Source: JBFEYJ01 sp041563315
GTDB lineage: Bacteria; Pseudomonadota; Gammaproteobacteria; Thiohalomonadales; Thiohalomonadaceae
Reading direction: 5' to 3'
Length of the DNA stretch: 26,314 nt
NCBI GenBank assembly: GCA_041563315.1
Contig: JBFFNE010000036.1
Location: 1-26,314, forward strand
Shown: piece by piece, positions 7,989-16,124 of the stretch
Position numbering within the stretch: the stretch's first letter is position 1
Layout of the letters: each line of letters starts with the position of its first letter
The notes under the pieces: generated by a model
Seen by the model: only the letters and a program-made list of their open reading frames with translations
Databases searched by the model: none
What the model was told of the DNA's origin: nothing
Position numbers and translations under genes: made by a program

Positions 7989-9001
7989 CAGGCTTTACTC
8001 CCCCGACCGAAGACCCGCGGCTGGGTGTAGCGGTCGATCAGTGGAGTGGCGGCGTTCATCAGCAAGATGGCGTACATCATCCCTTCGGGAAAGCCGCCAA
8101 AGACTCGGATTAGCACCACCAGCAGGCCGACACCGATGCCGAAGAGCCAGGCCCCACGCGGGGTGATCGGTGAGGTCACCGGATCGGTGGCCATGTAGAT
8201 AGCACCGAGCAGCAGGCCGCCGGAGAAGAGGGTGAACAGCGGTGCCGGATACTTGTCACCGTCGACCAGGAACAGGATCCCGGAGAAGGTGGCGGTGGAT
8301 AGCAGAATGCTCACCGGGATGCGCCAGTCCAGATCCCGACGCAGGAAGAGATAAATCCCGCCGAGCAGGAGCAGCAGGGCGCTGGTCTCGCCGAGGGAGC
8401 CGCTGGTGTTACCGAAGAACAGAGCGCTAAGGTCGGTGTCTTGTTGCCCGAACTTCATCAGGTTGAGCGGAGTAGCGGCGGAGATTGCATCCGTTACGGG
8501 TGATTGCATAAACGGCGCCGCCAGGTTGCTGGCATGTACGGTCAAAAACTCTGCCGGTCCCTGCTGCACCGTCCAGGTGGTCATGGCGGTAGGGAAGGTG
8601 GCGAGCAGGAAGGCGCGCCCCACCAGCGCCGGGTTGAACATATTGGTGCCGAGACCGCCCCAGATGAGTTTGCCGATACCAATACTGACAACACCGCCGA
8701 TGAAGGCCATCCAGAGCGGTAGGCCCGGCGGCAGCGTTAGGCCCAGCAACAGGCCGGTCAGCGCCGCGGTGTTGTCGCGCAGAGTGATCGCGCGCTGTGC
8801 CTTGTCGGTGAAAAACCATTCGGTCAGCACCGCCCCGGCGATGCTGGCGAGCAGCACCAGCAGCGCCGCCAGGCCGAAATACCACAGCGCCGCCAGGGTG
8901 ACAGGCAGCAGGGCGATCCACACATCGCGCATCGCCGAAGGCGTAGTCATGCCCTGGCGCAGCAATGGTGCCGATTGCAGTAACAGTTTCGGGTCTTTCA
9001 T
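7988..9001 (-). CDS. rnfD: Rnf electron transport complex subunit RnfD (covalent FMN)
   Basis: Polytopic membrane subunit related to NqrB. The 337-residue protein has about eight to nine hydrophobic helices and the flavinylation motif SAATPL at 174-179, with T177 the likely FMN attachment site. Other family segments are NPALVGRAF (123-131) and MATDPVTSPITPRG near the C-terminus. No Shine-Dalgarno is visible before the ATG at 9001: the upstream bases are a T-run and then the left arm of an inverted repeat. Initiation may depend on transcript structure or on coupling with rnfC. Confidence 0.95.
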   Translation of the reverse strand: MKDPKLLLQSAPLLRQGMTTPSAMRDVWIALLPVTLAALWYFGLAALLVLLASIAGAVLTEWFFTDKAQRAITLRDNTAALTGLLLGLTLPPGLPLWMAFIGGVVSIGIGKLIWGGLGTNMFNPALVGRAFLLATFPTAMTTWTVQQGPAEFLTVHASNLAAPFMQSPVTDAISAATPLNLMKFGQQDTDLSALFFGNTSGSLGETSALLLLLGGIYLFLRRDLDWRIPVSILLSTATFSGILFLVDGDKYPAPLFTLFSGGLLLGAIYMATDPVTSPITPRGAWLFGIGVGLLVVLIRVFGGFPEGMMYAILLMNAATPLIDRYTQPRVFGRGSKA

Positions 9002-9009
9002 TAAAAAAA

Positions 9010-9086
9010 TAGTTTTCAGTTTTCAGTTATCAGCAATCAGTCGCCAGTCCTCAGCTGAAAACTGAAGACTGCCGACTGACAACTAT
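9010..9086. repeat. CAGTTTTCAG-type inverted-repeat element between rnfC and rnfD
   Basis: The whole 81-bp gap is an imperfect inverted repeat: ATAGTTTTCAGTTTTCAG on the left and CTGAAAACTG, then GCCGACTGACAACTAT, on the right. TCAG recurs every 7-8 bases within each arm. The right arm runs into the rnfC stop codon (9083-9085). This is a recognisable class of bacterial intergenic repeat; in RNA it would fold into a long hairpin. Confidence 0.7.
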
Positions 9087-10411
9087 CTTTTCTGGCGCAG
9101 ATCGTCCTTCGCCGTGCGAATCAATTGCACGATCGGGATGTTCGACGGACAGGCGAAGGTGCAGGCGCCGCACTCGACACAGTCCATCACGTTGTAGTGT
9201 TCCTTCATCTCCTCGAACAGCCGTGCCTTGCCCAGCTTGGCCAGGCGCGAGGGGTTGAGGAAGTAGGGGCAGGCCTCAAGGCATCGGCCGCAGCGGATGC
9301 ACGGGTATTCACGCGGACGTTCGGTCTCTTTGCCGGTGAAGGCAAGGATGCCGGAACTGCCCTTGAGGATCGGCGCGTCGAGGTCGGCGATGGGGGTGCC
9401 CATCATCGGCCCGCCCATGATCACCTCACGGGTGCTCTCCCTCAGCCCGCCGCAGTAGCGCAGTACTTCGCGGATCGGGGTGCCGAGGGGCACGATAAGG
9501 TTGGCCGGCTCGGCCACGCCGGGTCCAGCGACGGTAACGATGCGCTCGATGAGCGGCATGCCGGTGTCGCAGTAGTCAGCAATAGCAACGATGGTGCCGA
9601 CGTTGTTGACTGCGATTCCGATGTCGCGCGGCAGGGCGCCAGATGGGACCTCCTTATTGTAGGCAGCCTTGATCAGCATCTTTTCCGCCCCTTGGGGATA
9701 CTTTACCTCCAGGTCGAGAATGTCGATCGGCCGAGCACCGATGTGTTGGCGCAGGCGTTCGATAGCTTCGGGCTTGTTCTTTTCCACGCCGATAGTGGCA
9801 TGTTTTGCACCGAGCTTGCGCCTCACGATCTCGGTGCCGTGGATCACCGCCTCGGGACGTTCCACCATTAAGCGATGGTCGGTGGTGAGGTAAGGTTCGC
9901 ACTCGGCACCGTTCACCAGCAGCTCTTCGATCTGCTGGCCTTCGGGGATGGCATATTTGACGTGACTGGGGAAGGCTGCCCCGCCCATGCCGACGATACC
10001 GGCCTGTTGCACATGCTCGATGAATTGTCCGATATCCAGCGACTCCCAGTCGAGGGGTGCCAGGCGCGGCAATTGCTGGGTGGCGTAGGGGTCGGCTTCG
10101 ATCTCGATCGCCGGACGGAAGTTGCCGTCGATGTAACGGTGCGGACCGATATCACGCACCGTGCCGGTGACCGGACTGTGCAGCGCGGTAGAGACAAAGG
10201 CGCCGGGCTCGGCGATGAGCTGGCCCCGCTGCACCCGTTCACCGACCTTGACCACCGGTTTGGCCGGCGCACCGATGTGCTGGCCGAGCGGCATCACATA
10301 ACGCGAGACGAAGGGCACACGCTGGATCGGCAAGTCGCCGGTCTGCTCCTTGTGGTGCTCCGGGTGGACACCATGGGCAAAGCTGCGGCGGAGTGAGAAC
10401 AGAAGGCCCAT
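9083..10411 (-). CDS. rnfC: Rnf electron transport complex subunit RnfC (NADH-binding)
   Basis: Peripheral cytoplasmic subunit that binds NADH and FMN and passes electrons through two [4Fe-4S] clusters. The 442-residue length matches the short, clostridial-style RnfC rather than the long form with C-terminal repeats seen in E. coli RsxC. In order: N-terminal barrel-sandwich segment with GxPAKPVVKVGERVQRGQ-like sequence (48-64), nucleotide/FMN fold with GIVGMGGAAFPSHVK (138-152) and NGAECEPYL (167-175), SLBB-like region, and two cluster motifs C371-C374-C377-C381 and C411-C414-C417-C421. Only weak AAGG lies upstream of the start, which sits next to a repeat element. Confidence 0.95.
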   Translation of the reverse strand: MGLLFSLRRSFAHGVHPEHHKEQTGDLPIQRVPFVSRYVMPLGQHIGAPAKPVVKVGERVQRGQLIAEPGAFVSTALHSPVTGTVRDIGPHRYIDGNFRPAIEIEADPYATQQLPRLAPLDWESLDIGQFIEHVQQAGIVGMGGAAFPSHVKYAIPEGQQIEELLVNGAECEPYLTTDHRLMVERPEAVIHGTEIVRRKLGAKHATIGVEKNKPEAIERLRQHIGARPIDILDLEVKYPQGAEKMLIKAAYNKEVPSGALPRDIGIAVNNVGTIVAIADYCDTGMPLIERIVTVAGPGVAEPANLIVPLGTPIREVLRYCGGLRESTREVIMGGPMMGTPIADLDAPILKGSSGILAFTGKETERPREYPCIRCGRCLEACPYFLNPSRLAKLGKARLFEEMKEHYNVMDCVECGACTFACPSNIPIVQLIRTAKDDLRQKR

Positions 10412-10425
10412 TGGCTAGAAAACCT

Positions 10426-10560
10426 TTTTCACCGCAAAGGCGCAAAGGACGGATGGGCTGTCACAACGCGCCTCTATCTCCTGGCCCTTTGGCCGTGTCT
10501 TCTCACCAATTGCAATAAACATTTATTTACCTTTGCGCCCTTTGCGTCTTTGCGGTGAGA
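10426..10560. repeat. Inverted repeat of the CACCGCAAAGRCGCAAAG family, copy 1
   Basis: Left arm CACCGCAAAGGCGCAAAGG (10430-10448) is matched by a right arm (10531-10560) whose complement reads CACCGCAAAGACGCAAAGG. The two flank about 80 bp. The right arm ends one base before the stop codon of the 1524-residue gene, and the left arm begins about 15 bases before the rnfC start. The family is common between genes in many bacterial genomes. A second copy lies at 15996-16124. Confidence 0.75.
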
Positions 10561-10561
10561 C

Positions 10562-13500
10562 CTAATACCCGGCCAGGTCCGTCAGGCGGCGGGTGATCTG
10601 GTCGTGCATCTGTCCCTGCATGCCTTCTTCCAGGGCGCGCAGTTTCTCTTCGTACTCGTGCTTGAGCGCATCGAGCTCGGCCTGGTGAGCAGCGGCCAGG
10701 GTCTCGCGTGCCTCTTGCTCGACCCGGGCGGTGAAGGGGGTGACCAGGCCGGCCAGTTCCTGCAGGGTGCGCCAGGCGTGGCCGCGGTCCTCGACCATGG
10801 CGGCGAGTGCTTTCTCAACCGCATAGCGCCTTTCCTTGTCTTCATCATCAGTCACAGCAATGAAGGGGGTCTTACCGCTACGCTTGTCTGTCTCCAGCGC
10901 CAGCCATTTTTCCAGTTCGGTGGGGAAGGGGGCATCGGCGGGAAGCGGCTGCAGGCGCGGGGCGAACCGCTGCTGACGGAGCGCCCAGTGGGCCGGTGTC
11001 AGGGCCTGGCCGTTGTCATCACTGAGCCACTGGGATTTGGCTTCCGGGTTGCCATCCAGGCTGAGTCGTGAGCCGAAGACCCCTTCATCCTGCGGATGAT
11101 AACGGAACAGGGGAGTGGCGCGGCTGTTGAGCGCCAGCTCGGCCAGGGCCAGGGACTGGGTCGGGGCGAAGCCGTGGCGTTCGGGACTCGGGGTGTGCAG
11201 GCAGATGAGTGCGGGGCCGCTGAAGCGCATCGCCTCTCGCACACTCTGGCGCAGGTGTGCCGGAGCGGCAAAGCTGCTCTGGGCGACATAGGCGTCGCGC
11301 TGAGCCAGCGCCATCAGCGCCAGATCACCCCGGGCGTCGCTCAGGGCACCGAGTGGGGCATCGGCAATACTGTGGGCGCCGAGGCCGAAATCCAGTTCAC
11401 TCAGCACCACTATCTTGATGGGCAGTTCGCTATTAAGCAGCCAGGCGAGCTGGGAAAAACCGCGTCCCCCGAGGCTCTGATCATTACCGAAGAGTAGCAG
11501 TGGCGGGCAGAGCAGGCGCTCCTCCTCGCTGAGGTCCGTCCAGGTGAGCGCCCTGTCCTTGCCCTGTTCTTTCGCTGCTTTAGGATCAAGTTTGACACGG
11601 GCCTGGCGCAGCAGGCGCACCGCTTCAAGTGCCTCGTTCATCTGTCCCTGCAACAGGCCTGCGGCCACTTGTGCCGCATCCCCCGTCATGTCAATGGTGA
11701 CTGGTGCGTGGAAGGGATTATGCGGGAAGGCGCCCGCCCAGGCCGCCGCCGATCCGGGAGCAACGGCGATGCCGTAGCGGGCACGGCCCAGGCCGTGCTC
11801 TCCTTGGGAGAGGCGCCAGTGCAATTCGCTGAGGCCTTGGGCCAAGGCGATCAATTTACGCAGGTGCGGCGCATCGACACCACTGCCCTCAATCAGGTTG
11901 TCTCCGTTCTGGATAAAGGTATTGAGGCTGGCCTCGCGGGTGTGGACCTGCTTCAGTCCCTGGGAGAGACGCGCCAGATCCTCGCTGGGCAGGGCCTCGG
12001 CGAGGGTGTCGCGGATGGTCTTGCCGATCGCCTCGCGGGCCTCGGCCAGTTCCAGGGTGAAACGGTGCAGTAGCGGCTGCTGCTGGTATTCGCAGGCGGC
12101 GAGTACCTGGCGCATCGCAATCTTCTCGCCGGAACCGGCCTCCGCACCATCACCGCCGGCCAGGGCAAAGGCGCAGTGACGTGACAGCATCACTGCTGCC
12201 ATCGGCCCCATCTTATCATCCCTACTCAGGCGCTCAATGGTGGTGGAGGAGGTGTCCGGAACCTGTTGCAACAGCTGCCAGCTACGGCGGGCCTCGACCA
12301 CGGCTGATTCTTTTTGGGCGACCATTGCCATTGCCTCGTCGGCACAGACCTCACTACACAGACCGCAGCCCTTGCAGCTGTCAGGATTGATCACCAGGGA
12401 GAGCAGCTCGCCGCTCTCCTTTTGTGCCTTTTCCGCCTGCGAGAACAGCGGCTCGGTGATACTGACGGGAAGCCCGGCCAGGGCTTGCTGCATTCGTCCC
12501 AGGGCCGCCTCTATGCTCTCGCGGCGTTCCTCGGCGACCGGGGCCTTTTTCTGCAGCCAGTCATAGGCCTCGGCCAGGAGTTGAGCGGCGGTGGCCGTCT
12601 CGGTTTCGCCCTTGCGGACAAGGGAAGCCATACCGGTGGCCAGCTTGCTGGCAATCGCGCGGACCTCGCTGGTCTCTGCCAGGCGGATGCCGGTTTCAAT
12701 GATTCCCCGGGGGCTGATGGCGGTAGCACCGATGGCGCTATCGGGGCAGGTCGACCAGCACTTGCCGCAGGCGGTGCAATTTTCCGCTCTGAAGCGGGGC
12801 AGGGTGAGGCGCGCCGGGCTCAGGTCACGGAAGGTGGCGCTGAGCGGCGGGATGCTGCCGGTAGCCATGTAGGGATCGGCAGTCAATGACGCTGATTCGC
12901 CGTTGCGATAGAGCACGCCGACCTGATCCCAGAAGCGGGGCAGGCTGTCGTAGTTGTCCCCGCTGCGGCCAAGGTGGTGCACCGCGGGCGGCGCCTTGTC
13001 GTTCCAGTTGGCGGTAATCGCATTATCGCCAGCGGGCAATGCGGTGTAATCGATGCGGCGCACCTCTTCCAGTCCCTGCTCGAATGCCTTCAGCCGCGGT
13101 TGGCGCTCGGCCTCGGTCAGGTGCGATAAGGCCGCTTCGCGGGTGCTGACGACGCGGCGCGGTTTGAGTTCGAGCCGCCCACGCTGCAGCAGGGCGCCAA
13201 ATAGACCGCCGAGCAGGCGTTCGTGGTGTTCCGGACCGGGCTCTACGGTATCCGCCGCGGGAATCAGGTAGAGGGCTGCCGCCTTATCCTTGAGCAAGCA
13301 ACGTAGCTCGCCGGACAAGGCATTCCAGACCTCGGCCTCCTCCCCGGCACTACTAAGCAGCAGCGTGCCGCCCTGGCGTAAACCCTCGAGTAGGCGCAGG
13401 TTGGGGTAGGCCGGATCGGTGGCGAGCAGGGCAATGTCGATAGCGAAGGTCTCGCCTGGGTCGTTTAGTCCGGCGGGGGCGTGTAGCAGGCGGTCGCATT

Positions 13501-15136
13501 GGACGTTGCCCCAGCGCTCCCAGCTAATGGCCGGACGGCTGCGCACCTGGCCGCCGAGCAACTGGTGCAGGAAACTGCCTGCCTCCAGCGCCAGCCCCTC
13601 CACCGCCCCACCGGCAAGGCGATGCACGGCGATGCCGGTGGCGCCTTCGGGATTCATATCCGGGGAAGCATCACCGCTGCACAGGCCAAGCACGGAGATG
13701 TCCGGGTAGTGACGGCGCAGGGCATCGAGCATTACCTGGCGCTTGGGGTGTTGGGTATCCGCATGGTGGAAATCGAGGCCGAGGTAACGCTGGGCGGCAC
13801 TCTTCTCATCCATCTGCTTGCACAGTTCAATCAGGTCGGCAGCGCGAAGCGGCAGGCCGCCGAGGCCGTAGATCGCAGAAAGCAGGCGTGGCCGTTCGGA
13901 CTCGCGCATCACCGGATAGCCGGGGTGGCAGTCAACAGAAAATCGGCCGTTCTCCAATGCCCGGTCTACGGCGCCGCGTAGTTCGCGCAGCAGCGGCGGA
14001 TCACCGGCTAGCGGAGTATCGAGTCGCTCGAGTACGGTGACGGTGCGCTTGCCCTTGAGCAGCTCTGTCAGGGTGCTGCCCGGGAACGGGCGCAGTCCGT
14101 GAAGGCCGACAACACCGACCTTGAGCTTGTGGACCTTGCGTACATGCTCCGCCACGGCGCAGGCGGTTTCGATGGCTGCGCCCTGGGCGACCAACAGCAG
14201 TTTGGCCTTGTCGGCAGCGAAGCTCGAGACCAGGTCGTACTGACGGCCGGTAAGGCGGGCGAATTCGGTGAAGGCCTCCTGCAGCAGTGCAGGCAACTGC
14301 CGGTCGAAGTAGGGGGCCTGGGCGGCATGGCCGAGGGCGTAGCTGTCGCTGTCCTGCAGTGCGCCGTGCAGGGCCGGACGGTCCAGGTTGTGCCATTGCG
14401 GGATGCGGCGGCGGCTCTCGCCGAACAGCAGTTTCTGTGCCTCACTCGGCGAGGTGATCTGCTCACCGGCCTTGCCGATAAAATTTTTGACCAGCTGCAC
14501 AGAGGGGAGTTTGACCTCCTGAGCGGCCAGCGCGGTCTGTTCGTTATCCATTGCCACGATGCCGGGGATCAGACTCGATTCGGCTACACGGCGGGCAATC
14601 AGGGTGAAGTCCACGGCCTGTTGGGCATTGGCGGCAAACAGGGTGAAGCAGCCACTGTCGGCGCTCAGGTGGACCGTTTCATGGCCGCTGCCAAGGGCGG
14701 CGCCCTGTGAGGCGAGAGCGCGGTTGGTCAAGTGCATTACCAGGGGCAGGTGTCGCCCGGCGGCAGAAACCAGCAAGTCCTGGGCACCGGCAAGCTCCTG
14801 GGCAGAAAGGAATACCGCGGCCCGCTGGCCGGCCATGGACATGCCGGTGGCGGAGGCCAGGGCGCCGCGCGCTCCCTCGGCCTCATGGCTGTGTAGCAGC
14901 CCCCCAAACATGTTGCTGCCGCTACGCTGCTGCTCCGAACGCCACGCCAGCGCGGCGCCATCACCGGGGAAGGAGGCACCGAGGCCGGCGCTATCGGCGA
15001 TGCAGGCCTCGGTGATAGCCACGGCGGTGTGGCCATCAAGGACCGTTTCCACGCCGTCGGGCAGTTGTCCGGCCATGGCCGGGGTGCCAAACAGGCGCCG
15101 ATAGAGGCTGATCGCTGTTTCAGTGAAGCTGGGCAT
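10562..15136 (-). CDS. Giant PFOR-like iron-sulfur protein with degenerate thiamine site, embedded in the rnf operon
   Basis: A 1524-residue relative of single-chain pyruvate:ferredoxin oxidoreductase (NifJ, usually about 1170-1200). The PFOR order is recognisable: domain I/II (1-450, with NRALA and LHGLRPFPGS), gamma-like domain III (470-650), a ferredoxin domain, and the thiamine-binding domain VI (about 940-1420). Two [4Fe-4S] motifs remain: C787-C790-C793-C797 and C921-C924-C927-C931, 134 residues apart instead of about 56. Catalytic features look lost: no YPITPS loop near the N-terminus, no CxGCGE motif for the proximal cluster, the GGDGW segment reads GNDQS (1217-1221), and the SNTGGQ segment reads GLGAHS (1251-1256). 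The last 55 residues form a charged coiled coil. The ATG overlaps rnfB by 17 bp, so translation is probably coupled. Inference: an electron-transfer or scaffold protein of the Rnf module, not a working PFOR. Confidence 0.85.
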   Translation of the reverse strand: MPSFTETAISLYRRLFGTPAMAGQLPDGVETVLDGHTAVAITEACIADSAGLGASFPGDGAALAWRSEQQRSGSNMFGGLLHSHEAEGARGALASATGMSMAGQRAAVFLSAQELAGAQDLLVSAAGRHLPLVMHLTNRALASQGAALGSGHETVHLSADSGCFTLFAANAQQAVDFTLIARRVAESSLIPGIVAMDNEQTALAAQEVKLPSVQLVKNFIGKAGEQITSPSEAQKLLFGESRRRIPQWHNLDRPALHGALQDSDSYALGHAAQAPYFDRQLPALLQEAFTEFARLTGRQYDLVSSFAADKAKLLLVAQGAAIETACAVAEHVRKVHKLKVGVVGLHGLRPFPGSTLTELLKGKRTVTVLERLDTPLAGDPPLLRELRGAVDRALENGRFSVDCHPGYPVMRESERPRLLSAIYGLGGLPLRAADLIELCKQMDEKSAAQRYLGLDFHHADTQHPKRQVMLDALRRHYPDISVLGLCSGDASPDMNPEGATGIAVHRLAGGAVEGLALEAGSFLHQLLGGQVRSRPAISWERWGNVQCDRLLHAPAGLNDPGETFAIDIALLATDPAYPNLRLLEGLRQGGTLLLSSAGEEAEVWNALSGELRCLLKDKAAALYLIPAADTVEPGPEHHERLLGGLFGALLQRGRLELKPRRVVSTREAALSHLTEAERQPRLKAFEQGLEEVRRIDYTALPAGDNAITANWNDKAPPAVHHLGRSGDNYDSLPRFWDQVGVLYRNGESASLTADPYMATGSIPPLSATFRDLSPARLTLPRFRAENCTACGKCWSTCPDSAIGATAISPRGIIETGIRLAETSEVRAIASKLATGMASLVRKGETETATAAQLLAEAYDWLQKKAPVAEERRESIEAALGRMQQALAGLPVSITEPLFSQAEKAQKESGELLSLVINPDSCKGCGLCSEVCADEAMAMVAQKESAVVEARRSWQLLQQVPDTSSTTIERLSRDDKMGPMAAVMLSRHCAFALAGGDGAEAGSGEKIAMRQVLAACEYQQQPLLHRFTLELAEAREAIGKTIRDTLAEALPSEDLARLSQGLKQVHTREASLNTFIQNGDNLIEGSGVDAPHLRKLIALAQGLSELHWRLSQGEHGLGRARYGIAVAPGSAAAWAGAFPHNPFHAPVTIDMTGDAAQVAAGLLQGQMNEALEAVRLLRQARVKLDPKAAKEQGKDRALTWTDLSEEERLLCPPLLLFGNDQSLGGRGFSQLAWLLNSELPIKIVVLSELDFGLGAHSIADAPLGALSDARGDLALMALAQRDAYVAQSSFAAPAHLRQSVREAMRFSGPALICLHTPSPERHGFAPTQSLALAELALNSRATPLFRYHPQDEGVFGSRLSLDGNPEAKSQWLSDDNGQALTPAHWALRQQRFAPRLQPLPADAPFPTELEKWLALETDKRSGKTPFIAVTDDEDKERRYAVEKALAAMVEDRGHAWRTLQELAGLVTPFTARVEQEARETLAAAHQAELDALKHEYEEKLRALEEGMQGQMHDQITRRLTDLAGY

Positions 15137-15983
15137 AGCGTTTCTGACTCTCGTTTTGCGATGCGTCCGGATCCTGGAACTGGTTGCCCTCCAGCCACTG
15201 GATAGCGCCGGTGGGGCAGCGGGAGGTGGCCTCGTGGGTGACTGGCAGGCCGCTCTCGTAATGGATCAGGGGCAGTTCATTTTTCATTGCGATCAATCCC
15301 GGTGCGGCATCGGCGGCACACTTGCCGCAGCCGTCACAGCCGACGGTGCAGAGTACGCTGACCGACTCACCCGCGAGCGGGGTGTTGCACTGGACGAACA
15401 GTTTCTGGCTCATAGGCACCACTTCGAACAGATCTTTCGGGCAGGCCTCGACGCAGTCACCACAGGCGGTGCATTTGTCGGTATCCACCGCCGGCAGGCC
15501 GTTGTTGTTCATCCCGATGGCGTCGAAGTCGCAGGCGATCTCGCAGTCGGCCAAACCGAGGCAGCCCCAGGAACACCCCTTGCCGCCACCCGAGACCACC
15601 GCCGCGGCGCGGCAGCTCTCGAAACCATCGTACTCGGCGATTTGGTAGGCCTGCCCCTTGCCGCCGGCGCAGTGCAACCGCGCCACACGCTTTTTCGCCT
15701 CGCCCGTATCGACACCGAGGAAGTCGGCAATGGCGTCAATGTCATCGGCACTGGCCACGGTACAGCCACTCGGCTGCACCACACCCTCGACCAGCTTCTG
15801 CGCAAACGGCAAGCACCCCGGCTCGCCGCAGGCACCGCAGTTGGTCCCCGGCAGCAACTCCTCGGTACGCGCCAGGCGCGGGTCTTCCTCGACGCGCAGG
15901 AAGCGGTATGCCACCGCCAGGATGACCCCAAAGAACAGGCCCAACCCTGTCATGATCCCCGGCGCTGTCAGAAACTCATTCAT
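15120..15983 (-). CDS. rnfB: Rnf electron transport complex subunit RnfB (multi-cluster ferredoxin-interacting subunit)
   Basis: Electron-entry subunit that exchanges electrons with ferredoxin. One N-terminal membrane helix (about 11-29) is followed by the Fe-S domain motif C49-C52-C57-C74 (NCGACGEPGC) and many cysteines: C137/C141/C147/C151, the ferredoxin motif C171-C174-C177-C181, C212/C216/C219/C222, and C256 in RCPTGAI. At 287 residues and with this cysteine number it resembles the long clostridial RnfB rather than the approximately 190-residue proteobacterial form. It is separated from the other rnf genes by the 1524-residue gene, with which it overlaps by 17 bp. No clear Shine-Dalgarno is seen; an inverted repeat begins about 13 bases upstream. 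Confidence 0.95.
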   Translation of the reverse strand: MNEFLTAPGIMTGLGLFFGVILAVAYRFLRVEEDPRLARTEELLPGTNCGACGEPGCLPFAQKLVEGVVQPSGCTVASADDIDAIADFLGVDTGEAKKRVARLHCAGGKGQAYQIAEYDGFESCRAAAVVSGGGKGCSWGCLGLADCEIACDFDAIGMNNNGLPAVDTDKCTACGDCVEACPKDLFEVVPMSQKLFVQCNTPLAGESVSVLCTVGCDGCGKCAADAAPGLIAMKNELPLIHYESGLPVTHEATSRCPTGAIQWLEGNQFQDPDASQNESQKRYAQLH

Positions 15984-15995
15984 AGAAAATCAGTT

Positions 15996-16124
15996 TTCAC
16001 CGCAAAGGCGCGAAGGTGCAAAGAGATGAATGTCTGTATCACGCATTTTCTGTTCCAAATGGCGATTTTGGCTTTGTGCTTTCATGACAAACAGACCTTT
16101 GCGTCTCTGCGCCTTTGCAGTGAA
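15996..16124. repeat. Inverted repeat of the CACCGCAAAGRCGCAAAG family, copy 2
   Basis: Left arm TTCACCGCAAAGGCGCGAAG (15996-16015) is matched by a right arm (about 16096-16124) whose complement reads TTCACTGCAAAGGCGCAGAG. It fills the 141-bp gap between the 833-residue gene and rnfB, and its right arm touches the stop codon at 16125. It is the same family as the element at 10426-10560, and both follow a PFOR-related gene. Confidence 0.75.

Noticed and set aside
9010..9086. Possible CRISPR-like or tandem-repeat array from the recurring TCAG units
   Set aside because: The units are 7-8 bases long, imperfect and arranged as one inverted repeat without spacers; it is an intergenic hairpin element.
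10562..15136. Calling the giant protein a functional pyruvate:ferredoxin oxidoreductase
   Set aside because: The thiamine, Mg and proximal-cluster motifs are missing or changed, so catalytic activity cannot be supported although the scaffold is PFOR.
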